From JBBROS01 sp963752225 (lineage in GTDB: Bacteria > Pseudomonadota > Alphaproteobacteria > Acetobacterales > Acetobacteraceae), in assembly GCA_963752225.1 (NCBI GenBank), contig CAVVXS010000007.1, forward strand, positions 930,001 through 994,000: DNA of 64,000 bases, read 5' to 3'. Each line of letters starts with the position of its first letter. Within the stretch, counting starts at the first letter, position 1. Positions 54,801 through 62,362 of this stretch are shown here, piece by piece. The translations under genes and the position numbers were made by a program. Below the pieces are notes generated by a model. It was not told where the DNA came from. It saw only the letters and a program-made list of their open reading frames with translations, and did no database searches.

Positions 54801-54987
54801 TCGCCTCGACCCCGCCGAAGCCGGCGGAGTGGCCGCGGATGGCGCCGATCAGCGCCGCGGCTTCGGCGTCGATCCGGGCGTCACCGTCGGGATGGGCGGC
54901 GGCGGCGGCCAGCAAGCGGCCGGCGATGACGGCGGCGTCTTCGGCGTAAGGGGCGGCGAACGGCGGTGGGGCGGCGTGCGTGTCCAA
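51874..54987 (-). CDS. putA: Bifunctional proline dehydrogenase / L-glutamate gamma-semialdehyde dehydrogenase
   Basis: A 1037-residue PutA, a typical length for the form without the DNA-binding domain. The FAD proline dehydrogenase barrel spans ~residues 150-460 (ISVKLSALHPRYE; LMVRLVKGAYWDTEIKRAQE; ATHNALTVATIL). The NAD aldehyde dehydrogenase spans ~560-1010, with NFPLAIFVGQVAAALMAGNT, catalytic Glu in LIAETGGIN and catalytic Cys in GQRCSALRLL. It converts proline to glutamate. The start is TTG at 54987. A short triplicated 15-bp unit encodes a VIDG-type linker between the domains. Confidence 0.95.
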   Translation of the reverse strand: MDTHAAPPPFAAPYAEDAAVIAGRLLAAAAAHPDGDARIDAEAAALIGAIRGHSAGFGGVEAMLREYSLSTKQGLALMTLAEALLRVPDGATQDRLIEDRLGQADFSHHAARSGAVLIQATTWALGLSSRIVLPGETPDSVLAGLTRRLGTPAVRAAARQAMRVMGGHFVLGETIAAALRRAGSAQGRVFRYSFDMLGEGARTAADAARYERSYASAIDAIGRAAGNRPLPDRPGISVKLSALHPRYEATNAAAVMAELVPVVAGLARQARGFDLNFTVDAEEADRLELSLDVVAAVLADPALAGWDGFGLAVQAYQKRAAAVIDWVAELAARLDRRLMVRLVKGAYWDTEIKRAQERGLDDYPVFSRKPMTDLSYLACADRLLAARPRIYPQFATHNALTVATILERAGGTDGYEFQRLHGMGEALYAHLLETRPGLACRTYAPVGGHSDLLAYLVRRLLENGANSSFVALAGDPAVPVATLLQRPAAQLGGPAAARGTAIPRPPDLLAPRRNSRGVELGHRASLQTLLAAVQAGSAAGPFRAAPVIDGRVIDGPVIDGRARDVCSPIDGAVIGVVVELEQAADAAMAAAAAGFPAWARTPAEFRASALERAADLMEAEHGRLLFLLQTEAGKTLDDAVAELREAVDFCRYYAAEGRRAFAAGGTLLPGPTGERNTLELRGRGPFVAIAPWNFPLAIFVGQVAAALMAGNTVVAKPAEQTPLVAAAAIALLHRAGVSGTALHLVPGDGAVGARLVAHPAMAGVAFTGSTAVARQINRALAAKDGPIVPLIAETGGINAMIVDATALAEQVADDVLASAFRSAGQRCSALRLLCVQDSVADRVIETVVGAARTLRVGDPRDTATAIGPVIDADARAALLSHVEAMRASAIVHLAPPASPGPPGLYVGPHVFELPGPEHLEAEVFGPILHVVRWRGGELERLLDAIARSGYGLTLGVQSRMEATAAAVLDRLSVGNVYVNRNMIGAVVGVQPFGGHGLSGTGPKAGGPNYLQRFATEQTVSVNTAAAGGNAELLAGAG
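53309..53353. repeat. Three 15-bp tandem repeats within putA
   Basis: CCGTCGATCACGGGC, CCATCGATCACGCGC and CCGTCGATTACAGGC follow one another and encode repeated VIDG(R/P) units in the linker between the PutA domains. In frame, so harmless; a likely slippage site. Confidence 0.85.
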
Positions 54988-55079
54988 GGTGGCGGTCCTG
55001 CTGCGAGACGTGGCGTCGGCCGGGGGCGTTCGACCTCGTGGCCGTGCCCAGCCTCGCAGCCCGGACCGGTGTTACGCCA

Positions 55080-55340
55080 TCAGAAGTTGCGGCGGCAGCC
55101 GTAAGGCGTGGGATGCATGCCGGGCGGGCAGCGGCGGTAGCGCGGCGGCGGCACGTAGCCGATCGGGCGGCAGCGGCCGAAGCGGTCGCGGAACCCGCGC
55201 GGCCCGCAGCCGCCGGATACGAGCTGGACCGATGCTGGCGCGGTGAGTTGGGGCAGCGCCGACGAGGTCGCGGCGCGGGCGTCGGCCATCCCCGCCAGCC
55301 CGATCCCGGCCACCAGGGTCAGGGCAAAAAGATGCTTCAA
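55080..55340 (-). CDS. Small secreted Cys-rich protein (GCG_CRPN type)
   Basis: An 86-residue protein with a signal peptide (LFALTLVAGIGLAGMADARA) and a mature part with a GCG motif followed by RDRFGRCRPIGYVPPPRYRR then CPPGMHPTPYGCRRNF; this fits the 'GCG-CRPN' family of short secreted proteins in alphaproteobacteria, of unknown function. The start is a TTG at 55340, supported by GAGGAGG 8 bp before it. A GTTC-N7-GTTC LexA-type box lies 78 bp upstream. Confidence 0.75.
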   Translation of the reverse strand: MKHLFALTLVAGIGLAGMADARAATSSALPQLTAPASVQLVSGGCGPRGFRDRFGRCRPIGYVPPPRYRRCPPGMHPTPYGCRRNF

Positions 55341-55417
55341 GACTCGATCCTCCTCAGCTCTGCGCGCATGAAGGCACGGACCCACCCACCGATCCAGGCC
55401 ATTTTTTCCGCATCTCT

Positions 55418-55432
55418 GTTCTCGACTTGTTC
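55418..55432 (+). promoter_or_regulatory. GTTC-N7-GTTC LexA-type box, distal
   Basis: GTTCTCGACTTGTTC matches the alphaproteobacterial LexA consensus exactly. It is 274 bp before imuA and 78 bp before the small Cys-rich secreted gene on the other strand. A match of this kind is expected once or twice by chance in 64 kb, so its function is doubtful. Confidence 0.4.
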
Positions 55433-55690
55433 CGATCGGCACCGTAGGCTTCGCGCCGATTGGGAAATCCCGATAGGCCCACGAGGCTGATGTTCCCAGT
55501 GAAGGAAATTCTGTAGTGCATTGAAGTGCTGCTGACCCTCGAGTGAGCATCGTTTACATTCGGGCCGGTTGAAGTGTAGATCCTGGCGAGCGGTCTAAGA
55601 TTTTTTAGTTTAGAAAGAGCGTTCTATAGTCCAGTCCTCGAGTGAAAGCGGTCTCCTCGTCGCTTCGCTGTTGACGTTGGGCGGCATTGA

Positions 55691-55705
55691 GAACAAATTA
55701 AGAAC
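55691..55705 (-). promoter_or_regulatory. LexA box abutting the imuA start codon
   Basis: GAACAAATTAAGAAC is the reverse complement of GTTC-N7-GTTC, the LexA operator of alphaproteobacteria. It ends at the base before the imuA ATG (55706). TTGACG at 55671-55676 with a 17-18 bp spacer puts the -10 hexamer inside the box. LexA bound here would block the promoter directly, and transcription would begin at or near the ATG. Confidence 0.82.
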
Positions 55706-56455
55706 ATGGCCGCCGCCGCTCAAACTCCGATGCTGGATCAACTGCGTGGCGCAATCGCCCGGATCGAGCGTCATGGCATGGCCAAGACAGCCGCTCTGCT
55801 GCCGTTCGGGATCCCTGAGATCGACAGCGCCCTCCCCGGTGGCGGCCTCGCGACCGCCGCTCTGCACGAAGTCGTCGGCAGCGGTGTCGACGTCGAGTTC
55901 GCTGCAGCGCCTGCTTTGTTCGCAGCCGGCCTGCTCGCCCGGCGTCCTGGACCGGTGCTCTGGGTCATGCAGCGCCCGGACCTGTTCGCCCCCGCGCTGG
56001 CCGCCTCCGGACTGCACCCGAGCCGGGTGATCTATGTCGAGGCAGGATCGGACGCGTTGATGGTCATGGAGGAAGGCCTGCGCCAGCCGGGTCTCGCGGG
56101 GGTTGTCGCCGAAGTCACGGCACGGGTCACACTGACCATCTCCCGGCGGCTGCACTTGGCCGCACAGGCCGGAGGCGCGATGGCGCTGCTGCTGCGCCGA
56201 CGCGAACAGGTCGAAGGCGCTCTCGCAGCCGCTACCCGCTGGCGGGTCGGACCGCAGCCCTCGGCACCGCCCGTTCCGCATGCGCCGCACATTCCGGGGC
56301 TGGGGCGGATGCGCTGGCGCCTGGAATTGCTGCGTTGCCGAGGCGGGCGGACAGGTGAGTGGGTCGTGGAGGCATGCGATGCGTCGGGTCGTCTCGGTCT
56401 GGTTGCCCCATTGGCCCACGGATCGGCTGCGACGCCTCGCAGCGCGGTCGCCTGA
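55706..56455 (+). CDS. imuA: ImuA, SOS mutagenesis protein (RecA-like)
   Basis: A 249-residue RecA/SulA-related protein, first gene of the damage-induced mutasome cassette. It has LPFGIPEIDSALPGGGLATA near residue 32 and GPVLWVMQRPDLFAPALAAS near residue 82, both typical of ImuA. It helps recruit ImuB and the error-prone polymerase to damage. The ATG at 55706 touches the LexA box; an in-frame ATG at 55730 is the alternative and would leave a 24-nt leader. It overlaps imuB. Confidence 0.9.
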   Translation: MAAAAQTPMLDQLRGAIARIERHGMAKTAALLPFGIPEIDSALPGGGLATAALHEVVGSGVDVEFAAAPALFAAGLLARRPGPVLWVMQRPDLFAPALAASGLHPSRVIYVEAGSDALMVMEEGLRQPGLAGVVAEVTARVTLTISRRLHLAAQAGGAMALLLRRREQVEGALAAATRWRVGPQPSAPPVPHAPHIPGLGRMRWRLELLRCRGGRTGEWVVEACDASGRLGLVAPLAHGSAATPRSAVA

Positions 56456-58184
56456 ATCACCGGCCCCTCTCGTCACAGCCTCGCACGACGGCCGTCGCCG
56501 GGTCATCGCGGCGGCCGATCCGGTTGCCGCGGCGCTCGGATTGCGACCCGGCATGGCAGTGGCGCAGGCGCTGGCGATCGTTCCAGGCCTCACGATCGCC
56601 GAAGCCGAACCGGACGCCGACGCTGCCGCCTTGGAACGCTTGGCCCGTTGGTGCCATCGCCTGACCCCGCTCACCGCCGTCGATGGGACGGATGGGTTGT
56701 GGCTCGACATCACGGGCTGCGCGCATTTAGCCGGCGGCGAAGCGGCGCTGCTGCGTGACCTGTTGGCGCGCTTCGCCCGTGATGGGCTGCACGCCCGGGC
56801 CGCGGTCGCCGACACCCCAGGCGCCGCGCACGGCGTGGCCCGGCACGGTGGCCAGGACGGGCCGGCCATCGTGCGTCCAGGCGAGCAAGGGATCGCCCTG
56901 GCCACGCTTCCGGTTGCCGCCCTGCGTATCCCACCGGAACTGGAGGCCACGTTGCGACGGCTCGGGTTCGACCGGATCCGGCACTTGTCGCGCATTCCCC
57001 GCGCCCTGGTCGCCCGGCGTTTCGGCCCGTTGCCCGGCCTCCGCCTCGACCAGGCGTACGGCCAAGTGCAGGAACCGCTGCGCCCCTTGCTGCCCGAGCG
57101 AGTGCTGCAGCGCCGCATCTGCTTCCTCGAGCCGCTGCTGACGGCTGAGGCGCTGGCCGTCGCCATCCGGCACTTGGTCGAGCCGCTTTGCGTGGAGATG
57201 GAACGCATTGGCCTCGGCGCCCGGCAATTGGACCTGATGTTCGAGCGGGTCGACAGCCACTTGGCCGCGGTGCGCGTCGGCACGGCGCGGCCCGTGCGCG
57301 ACGCGGAACACCTAGTGCCTCTGCTGGCCGAGCGGCTGGAAACGGTCGATCCCGGCCTGGGGGTGGAGGCAATGCGGTTAGTGGTGCCGCTGGCCGAACC
57401 GCTCCGTTGGGAGCAGCAGGACGGCGACCCCGGAGTGCGGGACGTGTCGCGGTTGGTGGATCGGCTGGCAAATCGACTCGGCGAGGATCGCATCTTTCGC
57501 GCCGGACCGCAGCAGAGCGAAGTCCCGGAACGATCGGTCCATCGTGCGCCGCCGGCAATCGGTTCCACCACGCCCGCACGGCCGGACCGTCCACCGGCTG
57601 CAGAAGCAGCAGAGCCTGCTACGTCCGCCCATGCCACCCCGGCACTGGCCGTTGTCGCCTGCAGCCCGGCGCTCCGTGTCGCCGCACCCTCGCCCGCGCC
57701 TCGCTCTCGCGAGATCCACCTGGTTGGCTCAGAGCCGGTCACGTCGCCGCCCGATCGGGCGTGCCGTCATCTGCGTTTGGTCGACGCCCCGTCCGGCGAT
57801 GCGGATCCTCCCATCTTCGCCTGGAAACGCCCCTGGATCCGGCGCGATGACGCCAATTCCGCGAACCCTGGGTCCTGGCCAAGCCGGTTGGAGGCGCCAG
57901 CCCGCCTGCTTGATCCACCTCGCCGCATCGAAGCGCTTGCGGCGTTGCCGGATCAGCCGCCCATCGCCTTTACCTGGCGTCGACGCCGGCACCGCGTGCG
58001 CCGGGCGGACGGGCCGGAACGGGTACATGGGGAGTGGTGGCTAACGGATGCCGAAACGCAATCGGTTCGCGACTACTTCCAGGTGGAGGACGAAACGGGG
58101 CAGCGATTCTGGTTGTTTAGAGCAGGCAATGGTCTGGATTCACGCACAGGCGACCTGTCCTGGTTTCTGCATGGGTTGTTCTGA
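56379..58184 (+). CDS. imuB: ImuB, Y-family polymerase-like mutasome protein
   Basis: A 601-residue DinB-like protein that starts RRVVSVWLPHWPTDRLRRLA, the ImuB signature. Where Y-family polymerases have catalytic acidic residues this one has LWLDITGCAHLAGG and similar, in line with ImuB being catalytically dead and acting as the clamp-binding adaptor. The C-terminal ~200 residues are a divergent tail (GEWWLTDAETQSVRDYFQVE). The start lies 77 bp inside imuA. The usual third gene, dnaE2, does not follow. Confidence 0.9.
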   Translation: MRRVVSVWLPHWPTDRLRRLAARSPESPAPLVTASHDGRRRVIAAADPVAAALGLRPGMAVAQALAIVPGLTIAEAEPDADAAALERLARWCHRLTPLTAVDGTDGLWLDITGCAHLAGGEAALLRDLLARFARDGLHARAAVADTPGAAHGVARHGGQDGPAIVRPGEQGIALATLPVAALRIPPELEATLRRLGFDRIRHLSRIPRALVARRFGPLPGLRLDQAYGQVQEPLRPLLPERVLQRRICFLEPLLTAEALAVAIRHLVEPLCVEMERIGLGARQLDLMFERVDSHLAAVRVGTARPVRDAEHLVPLLAERLETVDPGLGVEAMRLVVPLAEPLRWEQQDGDPGVRDVSRLVDRLANRLGEDRIFRAGPQQSEVPERSVHRAPPAIGSTTPARPDRPPAAEAAEPATSAHATPALAVVACSPALRVAAPSPAPRSREIHLVGSEPVTSPPDRACRHLRLVDAPSGDADPPIFAWKRPWIRRDDANSANPGSWPSRLEAPARLLDPPRRIEALAALPDQPPIAFTWRRRRHRVRRADGPERVHGEWWLTDAETQSVRDYFQVEDETGQRFWLFRAGNGLDSRTGDLSWFLHGLF

Positions 58185-58247
58185 CACAGGGGCATGCGAA
58201 CGATGCAGCCGGCTCCGTCGCGCGGGACGACGCCGAGCCGCACCGGA

Positions 58248-58994
58248 TCATGCCGAGAGCCGCTCCTCCGTGACCGCCATCCGCTGAGCGGGGACCGCGG
58301 TCGTCGCCAGCATGGGATGGCTCGAGACGTCACGCACCATGTAGCCGCGCCCCCAAACCGTGCCGACCACGTTGGGCGCACCGGCTTCGGCCAGCTTCTT
58401 GCGCAGCTTGCAGATGAACACGTCGATGATCTTCATCTCGGGCTCGTCCATGCCGCCGTAGAGGTGGTTCAAGAACACCTCCTTCGTCAGCACCATGCCC
58501 TTGCGCAGCACCAGCAGCTCCAGGATCGCGAATTCCTTGCCGGTCAGGTGCACTTGCCGGCCCGCAACAAACACTTCCCGGCTGTCGAGGTTGAGCTGCA
58601 ACGGACCGCAATGCAGGGTCGGCTGGCTGTAACCCTTGCTGCGGCGAACGATCGCCTGCATGCGGGCGAACAGCTCGGTATGGTCGCACGGCTTGGTGAT
58701 GAAGTCGTCGGCGCCCATCGCGAAGGCCTTGATCCGGGCCTGCGGCCGGACCTGGGCGGATTGAACGATGAAGGGCGTGTCGATCCGCGCAGCCCGCATC
58801 CGGCGCAGCAGATCGTAGCATTCCATGTCGGTCAGCATGAGATCGGCCAGGACGACGTCGTAGTCGTAGTGCCGCACCATCTCCATGGCCTCGCTGCCGC
58901 GATCGATCTGATCGACGATCACTCCGTTGCTCCGCAACAACTGCGGCAGGGTGGTGTTACCGGTCCCGCCCTCTTCTACGATCAAAACGCGCAT
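58248..58994 (-). CDS. ctrA: CtrA-type response regulator with altered receiver pocket
   Basis: A 248-residue OmpR-family regulator closest in layout to CtrA. The receiver domain (1-115) keeps the phosphoacceptor D51 (VVLADLMLTDM), S79 and K101 (FITKP), but the acidic pocket is E7-E8-G9, where CtrA has E-D-D. The winged helix is well conserved (REVFVAGRQVHLTGKEFAIL; KIIDVFICKLRKKL; GTVWGRGYMVRD). CtrA controls cell cycle and flagellar genes, and fliI-fliJ are divergent neighbours. The ATG at 58994 is used; one codon earlier (58997) also reads ATG. Confidence 0.85.
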   Translation of the reverse strand: MRVLIVEEGGTGNTTLPQLLRSNGVIVDQIDRGSEAMEMVRHYDYDVVLADLMLTDMECYDLLRRMRAARIDTPFIVQSAQVRPQARIKAFAMGADDFITKPCDHTELFARMQAIVRRSKGYSQPTLHCGPLQLNLDSREVFVAGRQVHLTGKEFAILELLVLRKGMVLTKEVFLNHLYGGMDEPEMKIIDVFICKLRKKLAEAGAPNVVGTVWGRGYMVRDVSSHPMLATTAVPAQRMAVTEERLSA

Positions 58995-59153
58995 CATGTG
59001 CCCCCGTTCAGATTTTCCTAAGCCCTGTATGCAACCATGACGTGCAAATGTCGAGAACTTTCTCCCATCGCAACGTTTCAAGAATGAGATTAACTCGAAC
59101 GAAAGCTTTGCCCGGTATGGCTTGCCCGCCAACCAGCGAGGCGCGGTGATAAA

Positions 59154-60518
59154 ATGCACCAACCATCAGTTGTAACCCGAATGAGCGCCGCGCGTGCCCG
59201 TCTCGGCGCTTTGGCCACCCCGGTCGCCCTCGGCCACGTGACCGGCGTTTCCGGCCTCGGCGTCAGCATCAGCGGGCTCGATCCGTTGCTCGGCATCGGC
59301 GACCGGCTACTGCTGCAAAGCCGGGAACGGCTGGACATTCCGGCGGAAGTTGTCGGCTTCCGCGATGGAGCTGCGAAAGCGATGCCACTGGGCGCGCTCA
59401 CCGGAATAGGGCCCGGCACGCGCGCCGTGCTCCCCGTCACTGCGCCGGGCGGCCCGTCCGGCACTGTCCTGCGCGTCAGCAACGACTGGCTTGGGCGGGT
59501 GGTCGATCCACTTGGCCAGCCGCTCGACGGCAAAGGCGCCGTCCCGCCCGGTCCGCCCCGCCCGGTTCGGGCCGCCCCGCCGCCCGCCGCTCATCGCGGG
59601 CGCCTCGGTGCCCGGCTCAGCCTCGGCGTCCGCGCGTTGGATCTGTTCACGACCTGCCGAACCGGACAGCGGCTGGGACTGTTCGCCGGGTCCGGGGTGG
59701 GCAAGTCCACGCTTCTCGCAATGCTGGCGCAGCAGGCGGAATGCGACGTCGTCGTTCTTGCTCTGGTCGGCGAACGCGGGCGCGAGGTGCGCGAGTTCAT
59801 CGAGGACGATCTCGGTCCGGCGATGCAGCGCTGCGTGGTGGTCGTCGCGACCTCGGATCAGCCGCCTTTGTTGCGGCGTGAAGCCGCTTACGCGGCCATG
59901 ACGGTGGCCGACCATTTCCGCGACCAAGGGCAGTCGGTCCTGCTGCTGATGGATAGCGTGACCCGGTTCTGCCTGGCACTCCGCGAGATCGGCCTCGCCA
60001 GCGGCGAGCCGCCGGCCACCCGCGGCTACCCCCCGAGCATGTTCGCCGAGTTGCCGTGCCTGCTCGAGCGTGCCGGGCCGGGCGTCGGCCGCGGCAGCAT
60101 CACCGGCCTGTTCACCGTGCTGGTGGAGGGCGACGACCACAACGAACCCATTGCCGACGCCGTTCGCGGCATCCTGGATGGGCATGCCTTGCTGGACCGG
60201 CGCATCGCCGAAACCGGACGTTATCCAGCCATTGACGTGCTCCGATCGCTGTCGAGGACCGTGCCGGGCTGCCTGGACCCGGCGCAGAACGCCCTGGTTC
60301 GCGACGCCCGCGCCGTGCTGGCAATGCAATCCGAGCTCGCCGACCTCGTCCGCCTCGGTGCCTACCAACCCGGAGCCGACCCGGCTGCCGATCGTGCCCT
60401 CCGCCTCGCACCGCAGATCGAAGCCCTGCTTCGGCAAGACCGCGGCAGCCATAGCTCGTTGGACGAGGCGTTCGCAGCCCTGAACACACTGATGGAAGGC
60501 TCCACCCATGCCGCGTGA
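59154..60518 (+). CDS. fliI: Flagellum-specific ATPase
   Basis: A 454-residue FliI/YscN-type ATPase of the flagellar export apparatus. Walker A is AGSGVGKST at residues 178-186, Walker B VLLLMDSVTRFCLALREIGL, and the conserved GYPPSMFAELPCLLERAG follows. It energises export of rod, hook and filament subunits with FliH and FliJ. fliJ follows with an 11-bp overlap. It is divergent from ctrA. Confidence 0.95.
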   Translation: MHQPSVVTRMSAARARLGALATPVALGHVTGVSGLGVSISGLDPLLGIGDRLLLQSRERLDIPAEVVGFRDGAAKAMPLGALTGIGPGTRAVLPVTAPGGPSGTVLRVSNDWLGRVVDPLGQPLDGKGAVPPGPPRPVRAAPPPAAHRGRLGARLSLGVRALDLFTTCRTGQRLGLFAGSGVGKSTLLAMLAQQAECDVVVLALVGERGREVREFIEDDLGPAMQRCVVVVATSDQPPLLRREAAYAAMTVADHFRDQGQSVLLLMDSVTRFCLALREIGLASGEPPATRGYPPSMFAELPCLLERAGPGVGRGSITGLFTVLVEGDDHNEPIADAVRGILDGHALLDRRIAETGRYPAIDVLRSLSRTVPGCLDPAQNALVRDARAVLAMQSELADLVRLGAYQPGADPAADRALRLAPQIEALLRQDRGSHSSLDEAFAALNTLMEGSTHAA

Positions 60519-60933
60519 CCCGCTCGACACCGTCCTGCGCCTGCGCCGCCGCGCGGTCGACGAAGCCCGGCGCGAACTCGTGGAGCGGGTCGGGCTCGCC
60601 AGCCAGGCGAGCGCGGACGCGTCCTTGGCCGAACAGGCCATCCATGACGAGATCGAGCGTGCTTCCGATCCCGCGGGTGCCGACAGCCTCGTCGAAGCGC
60701 TCGCTGCCTGGCTGCCCGGCGCCCGGCAGCGTGCGACGGACGCGCGGGCCCGCCACGACCGGGCGGAAGCCGCGGTGGCTCGCTGCCGTGCCAGTCTCGC
60801 CGCCAGCCGCACTGCTCTCGAGTCGATCGAGCAGCTGCAGCAGGACCGGCAGGCGGCGGTCGAGCAAGCCCGCGCGCACCGCGAGCAGCTCTCGCTCGAC
60901 GAAGCCGCCGCCCGCCGCTCACCGGAGGAGTGA
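60508..60933 (+). CDS. fliJ: FliJ-like flagellar export chaperone
   Basis: A 141-residue, largely coiled-coil protein (LRLRRRAVDEARRELVERVG; RASLAASRTALESIEQLQQD) directly after fliI with an 11-bp overlap. Size, helix content and position fit FliJ, the stalk-like partner of the FliI hexamer. Sequence conservation in the family is low, so the call leans on context. Confidence 0.78.
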   Translation: MPRDPLDTVLRLRRRAVDEARRELVERVGLASQASADASLAEQAIHDEIERASDPAGADSLVEALAAWLPGARQRATDARARHDRAEAAVARCRASLAASRTALESIEQLQQDRQAAVEQARAHREQLSLDEAAARRSPEE

Positions 60934-60993
60934 GCGGTCTGGCTCCGGCTCCGGCATTGTGCTGGATTGCCCCCCGTACGGGAGGGCAGGCAC

Positions 60994-62322
60994 TTGCGGA
61001 TAGCGATGATCGGTGGCGGCTATGTCGGGCTGGTGTCCGGCGCTTGTTTCGCCGACCTCGGCGTGGACGTCGCGGTGGTCGAGGTCGACCAGGCCAAGCT
61101 GGGCGCCTTGAAGGCGGGGCAGATGCCGATCTACGAGCCCGGCCTGGACCGCTTGGTTGCCGACAATGTCGCCGCCGGGCGCCTCAGCTTCGGCGATGAC
61201 TTGGCCGCGGCGGTGGCCGGGGTCGACGCCGTGTTCATTGCCGTCGGCACGCCGACCCGGCGCGGCGACGGGCACGCGGACGTCTCGTTCGTGAATGCCG
61301 CGGCCGAGCAAGTCGCCAAGGCGCTGACCGGCTACGCGGTGGTCGTCACCAAGTCGACCGTGCCGGTGGGCACCGGCCGCCGCATCGCCGAGATCATGCA
61401 CCGCGCCCGCCCGGATCTCGAGATCGACGTCGCCAGCAACCCGGAGTTCCTGCGCGAAGGCAGCGCAATCGGCGACTTCATGCGCCCCGACCGGGTCGTG
61501 ATCGGCACCGGCAGCGAGCGTGCGCGCGAGGTGCTGCGCCGGCTGTATCGGCCGCTTTACCTGATCGAGGCGCCGATCCTGTTCACCAACCTCGAAACGG
61601 CCGAGCTGACCAAGTACGCCGCGAACTCGTTCCTGGCGATGAAAGTGACCTTCATCAACGAGATGGCAGACCTTTGCGAGAAGGTCGGCGCCGATGTCCA
61701 CGACGTCGCGCGCGGAATCGGCCTCGACGGCCGCATCGGGCGCAAGTTCCTCCATCCCGGTCCCGGCTTCGGCGGCAGTTGCTTTCCCAAGGACACGCTG
61801 GCGCTGATGCGCATCGCCCAGGATTGGGGCGCGCCGTCGCGCCTGGTGGAAGCGACCGTGCAGGTCAACGACGCCCGCAAATCCGGCATGGCCGCACGCA
61901 TCATCCAAGCCTGCGGCGGCAGCGTGCACGGCAAGACGATCGCGGTGCTCGGCCTCACCTTCAAGCCCGAGACCGACGACATGCGGGACGCTCCGAGCCT
62001 GCCGATCATCAACCGCCTCGCCGAGGAAGGTGCCGTCATCCGCGCCTTCGATCCGGTGGGCATGGAGGTGGCGCGCGCTATGCTCCCGGCCAGCGTCGCC
62101 TTTTGCGCCGACGCCCATGATGCCGCGCGGGACGCCGATGCGCTGGTCGTGGTCACGGAATGGAACGAGTTCCGCGCTTTGTCGCCGGACCGTTTGAAGC
62201 AGTCCATGCGCGGTAAGCTGGTGATGGATTTGCGCAACGTGTTCGACCCGGTGACCATGGCGGCCGCCGGGCTGGACTATCGCGGGATCGGCCGGCCCCA
62301 GCCCGTGCGTCCGCCCGGGTAG
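60994..62322 (+). CDS. ugd: UDP-glucose 6-dehydrogenase
   Basis: A 442-residue enzyme that oxidises UDP-glucose to UDP-glucuronate. The NAD-binding motif GGGYVGLVSG is at residues 7-16, the catalytic Cys is C263 in FGGSCFPKDTL, and SNPEFLREGSAI and FKPETDDMRDAPS are family signatures. The TTG at 60994 is taken as the start because GGGAGGG lies just upstream and it gives the standard N-terminus; an in-frame TTG at 60967 would add nine unrelated residues. Likely role: surface polysaccharide precursor. Confidence 0.93.
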   Translation: MRIAMIGGGYVGLVSGACFADLGVDVAVVEVDQAKLGALKAGQMPIYEPGLDRLVADNVAAGRLSFGDDLAAAVAGVDAVFIAVGTPTRRGDGHADVSFVNAAAEQVAKALTGYAVVVTKSTVPVGTGRRIAEIMHRARPDLEIDVASNPEFLREGSAIGDFMRPDRVVIGTGSERAREVLRRLYRPLYLIEAPILFTNLETAELTKYAANSFLAMKVTFINEMADLCEKVGADVHDVARGIGLDGRIGRKFLHPGPGFGGSCFPKDTLALMRIAQDWGAPSRLVEATVQVNDARKSGMAARIIQACGGSVHGKTIAVLGLTFKPETDDMRDAPSLPIINRLAEEGAVIRAFDPVGMEVARAMLPASVAFCADAHDAARDADALVVVTEWNEFRALSPDRLKQSMRGKLVMDLRNVFDPVTMAAAGLDYRGIGRPQPVRPPG

Positions 62323-62362
62323 GGGCCTTGCCAGGGCGGAGGCAACCGCCGAAAACCCGGCC

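Larger units (their letters stand above)
55341..55705. other. Intergenic region with two LexA-type boxes
   Basis: 365 bp between the small secreted protein and imuA, with no gene seen. It is AT-rich near 55600-55620 (a TTTTTTAGTTTAGAAAGA stretch). The boxes at 55418-55432 and 55691-55705 are listed separately; a TTGACG at 55671-55676 is a plausible -35 for imuA. Confidence 0.7.
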
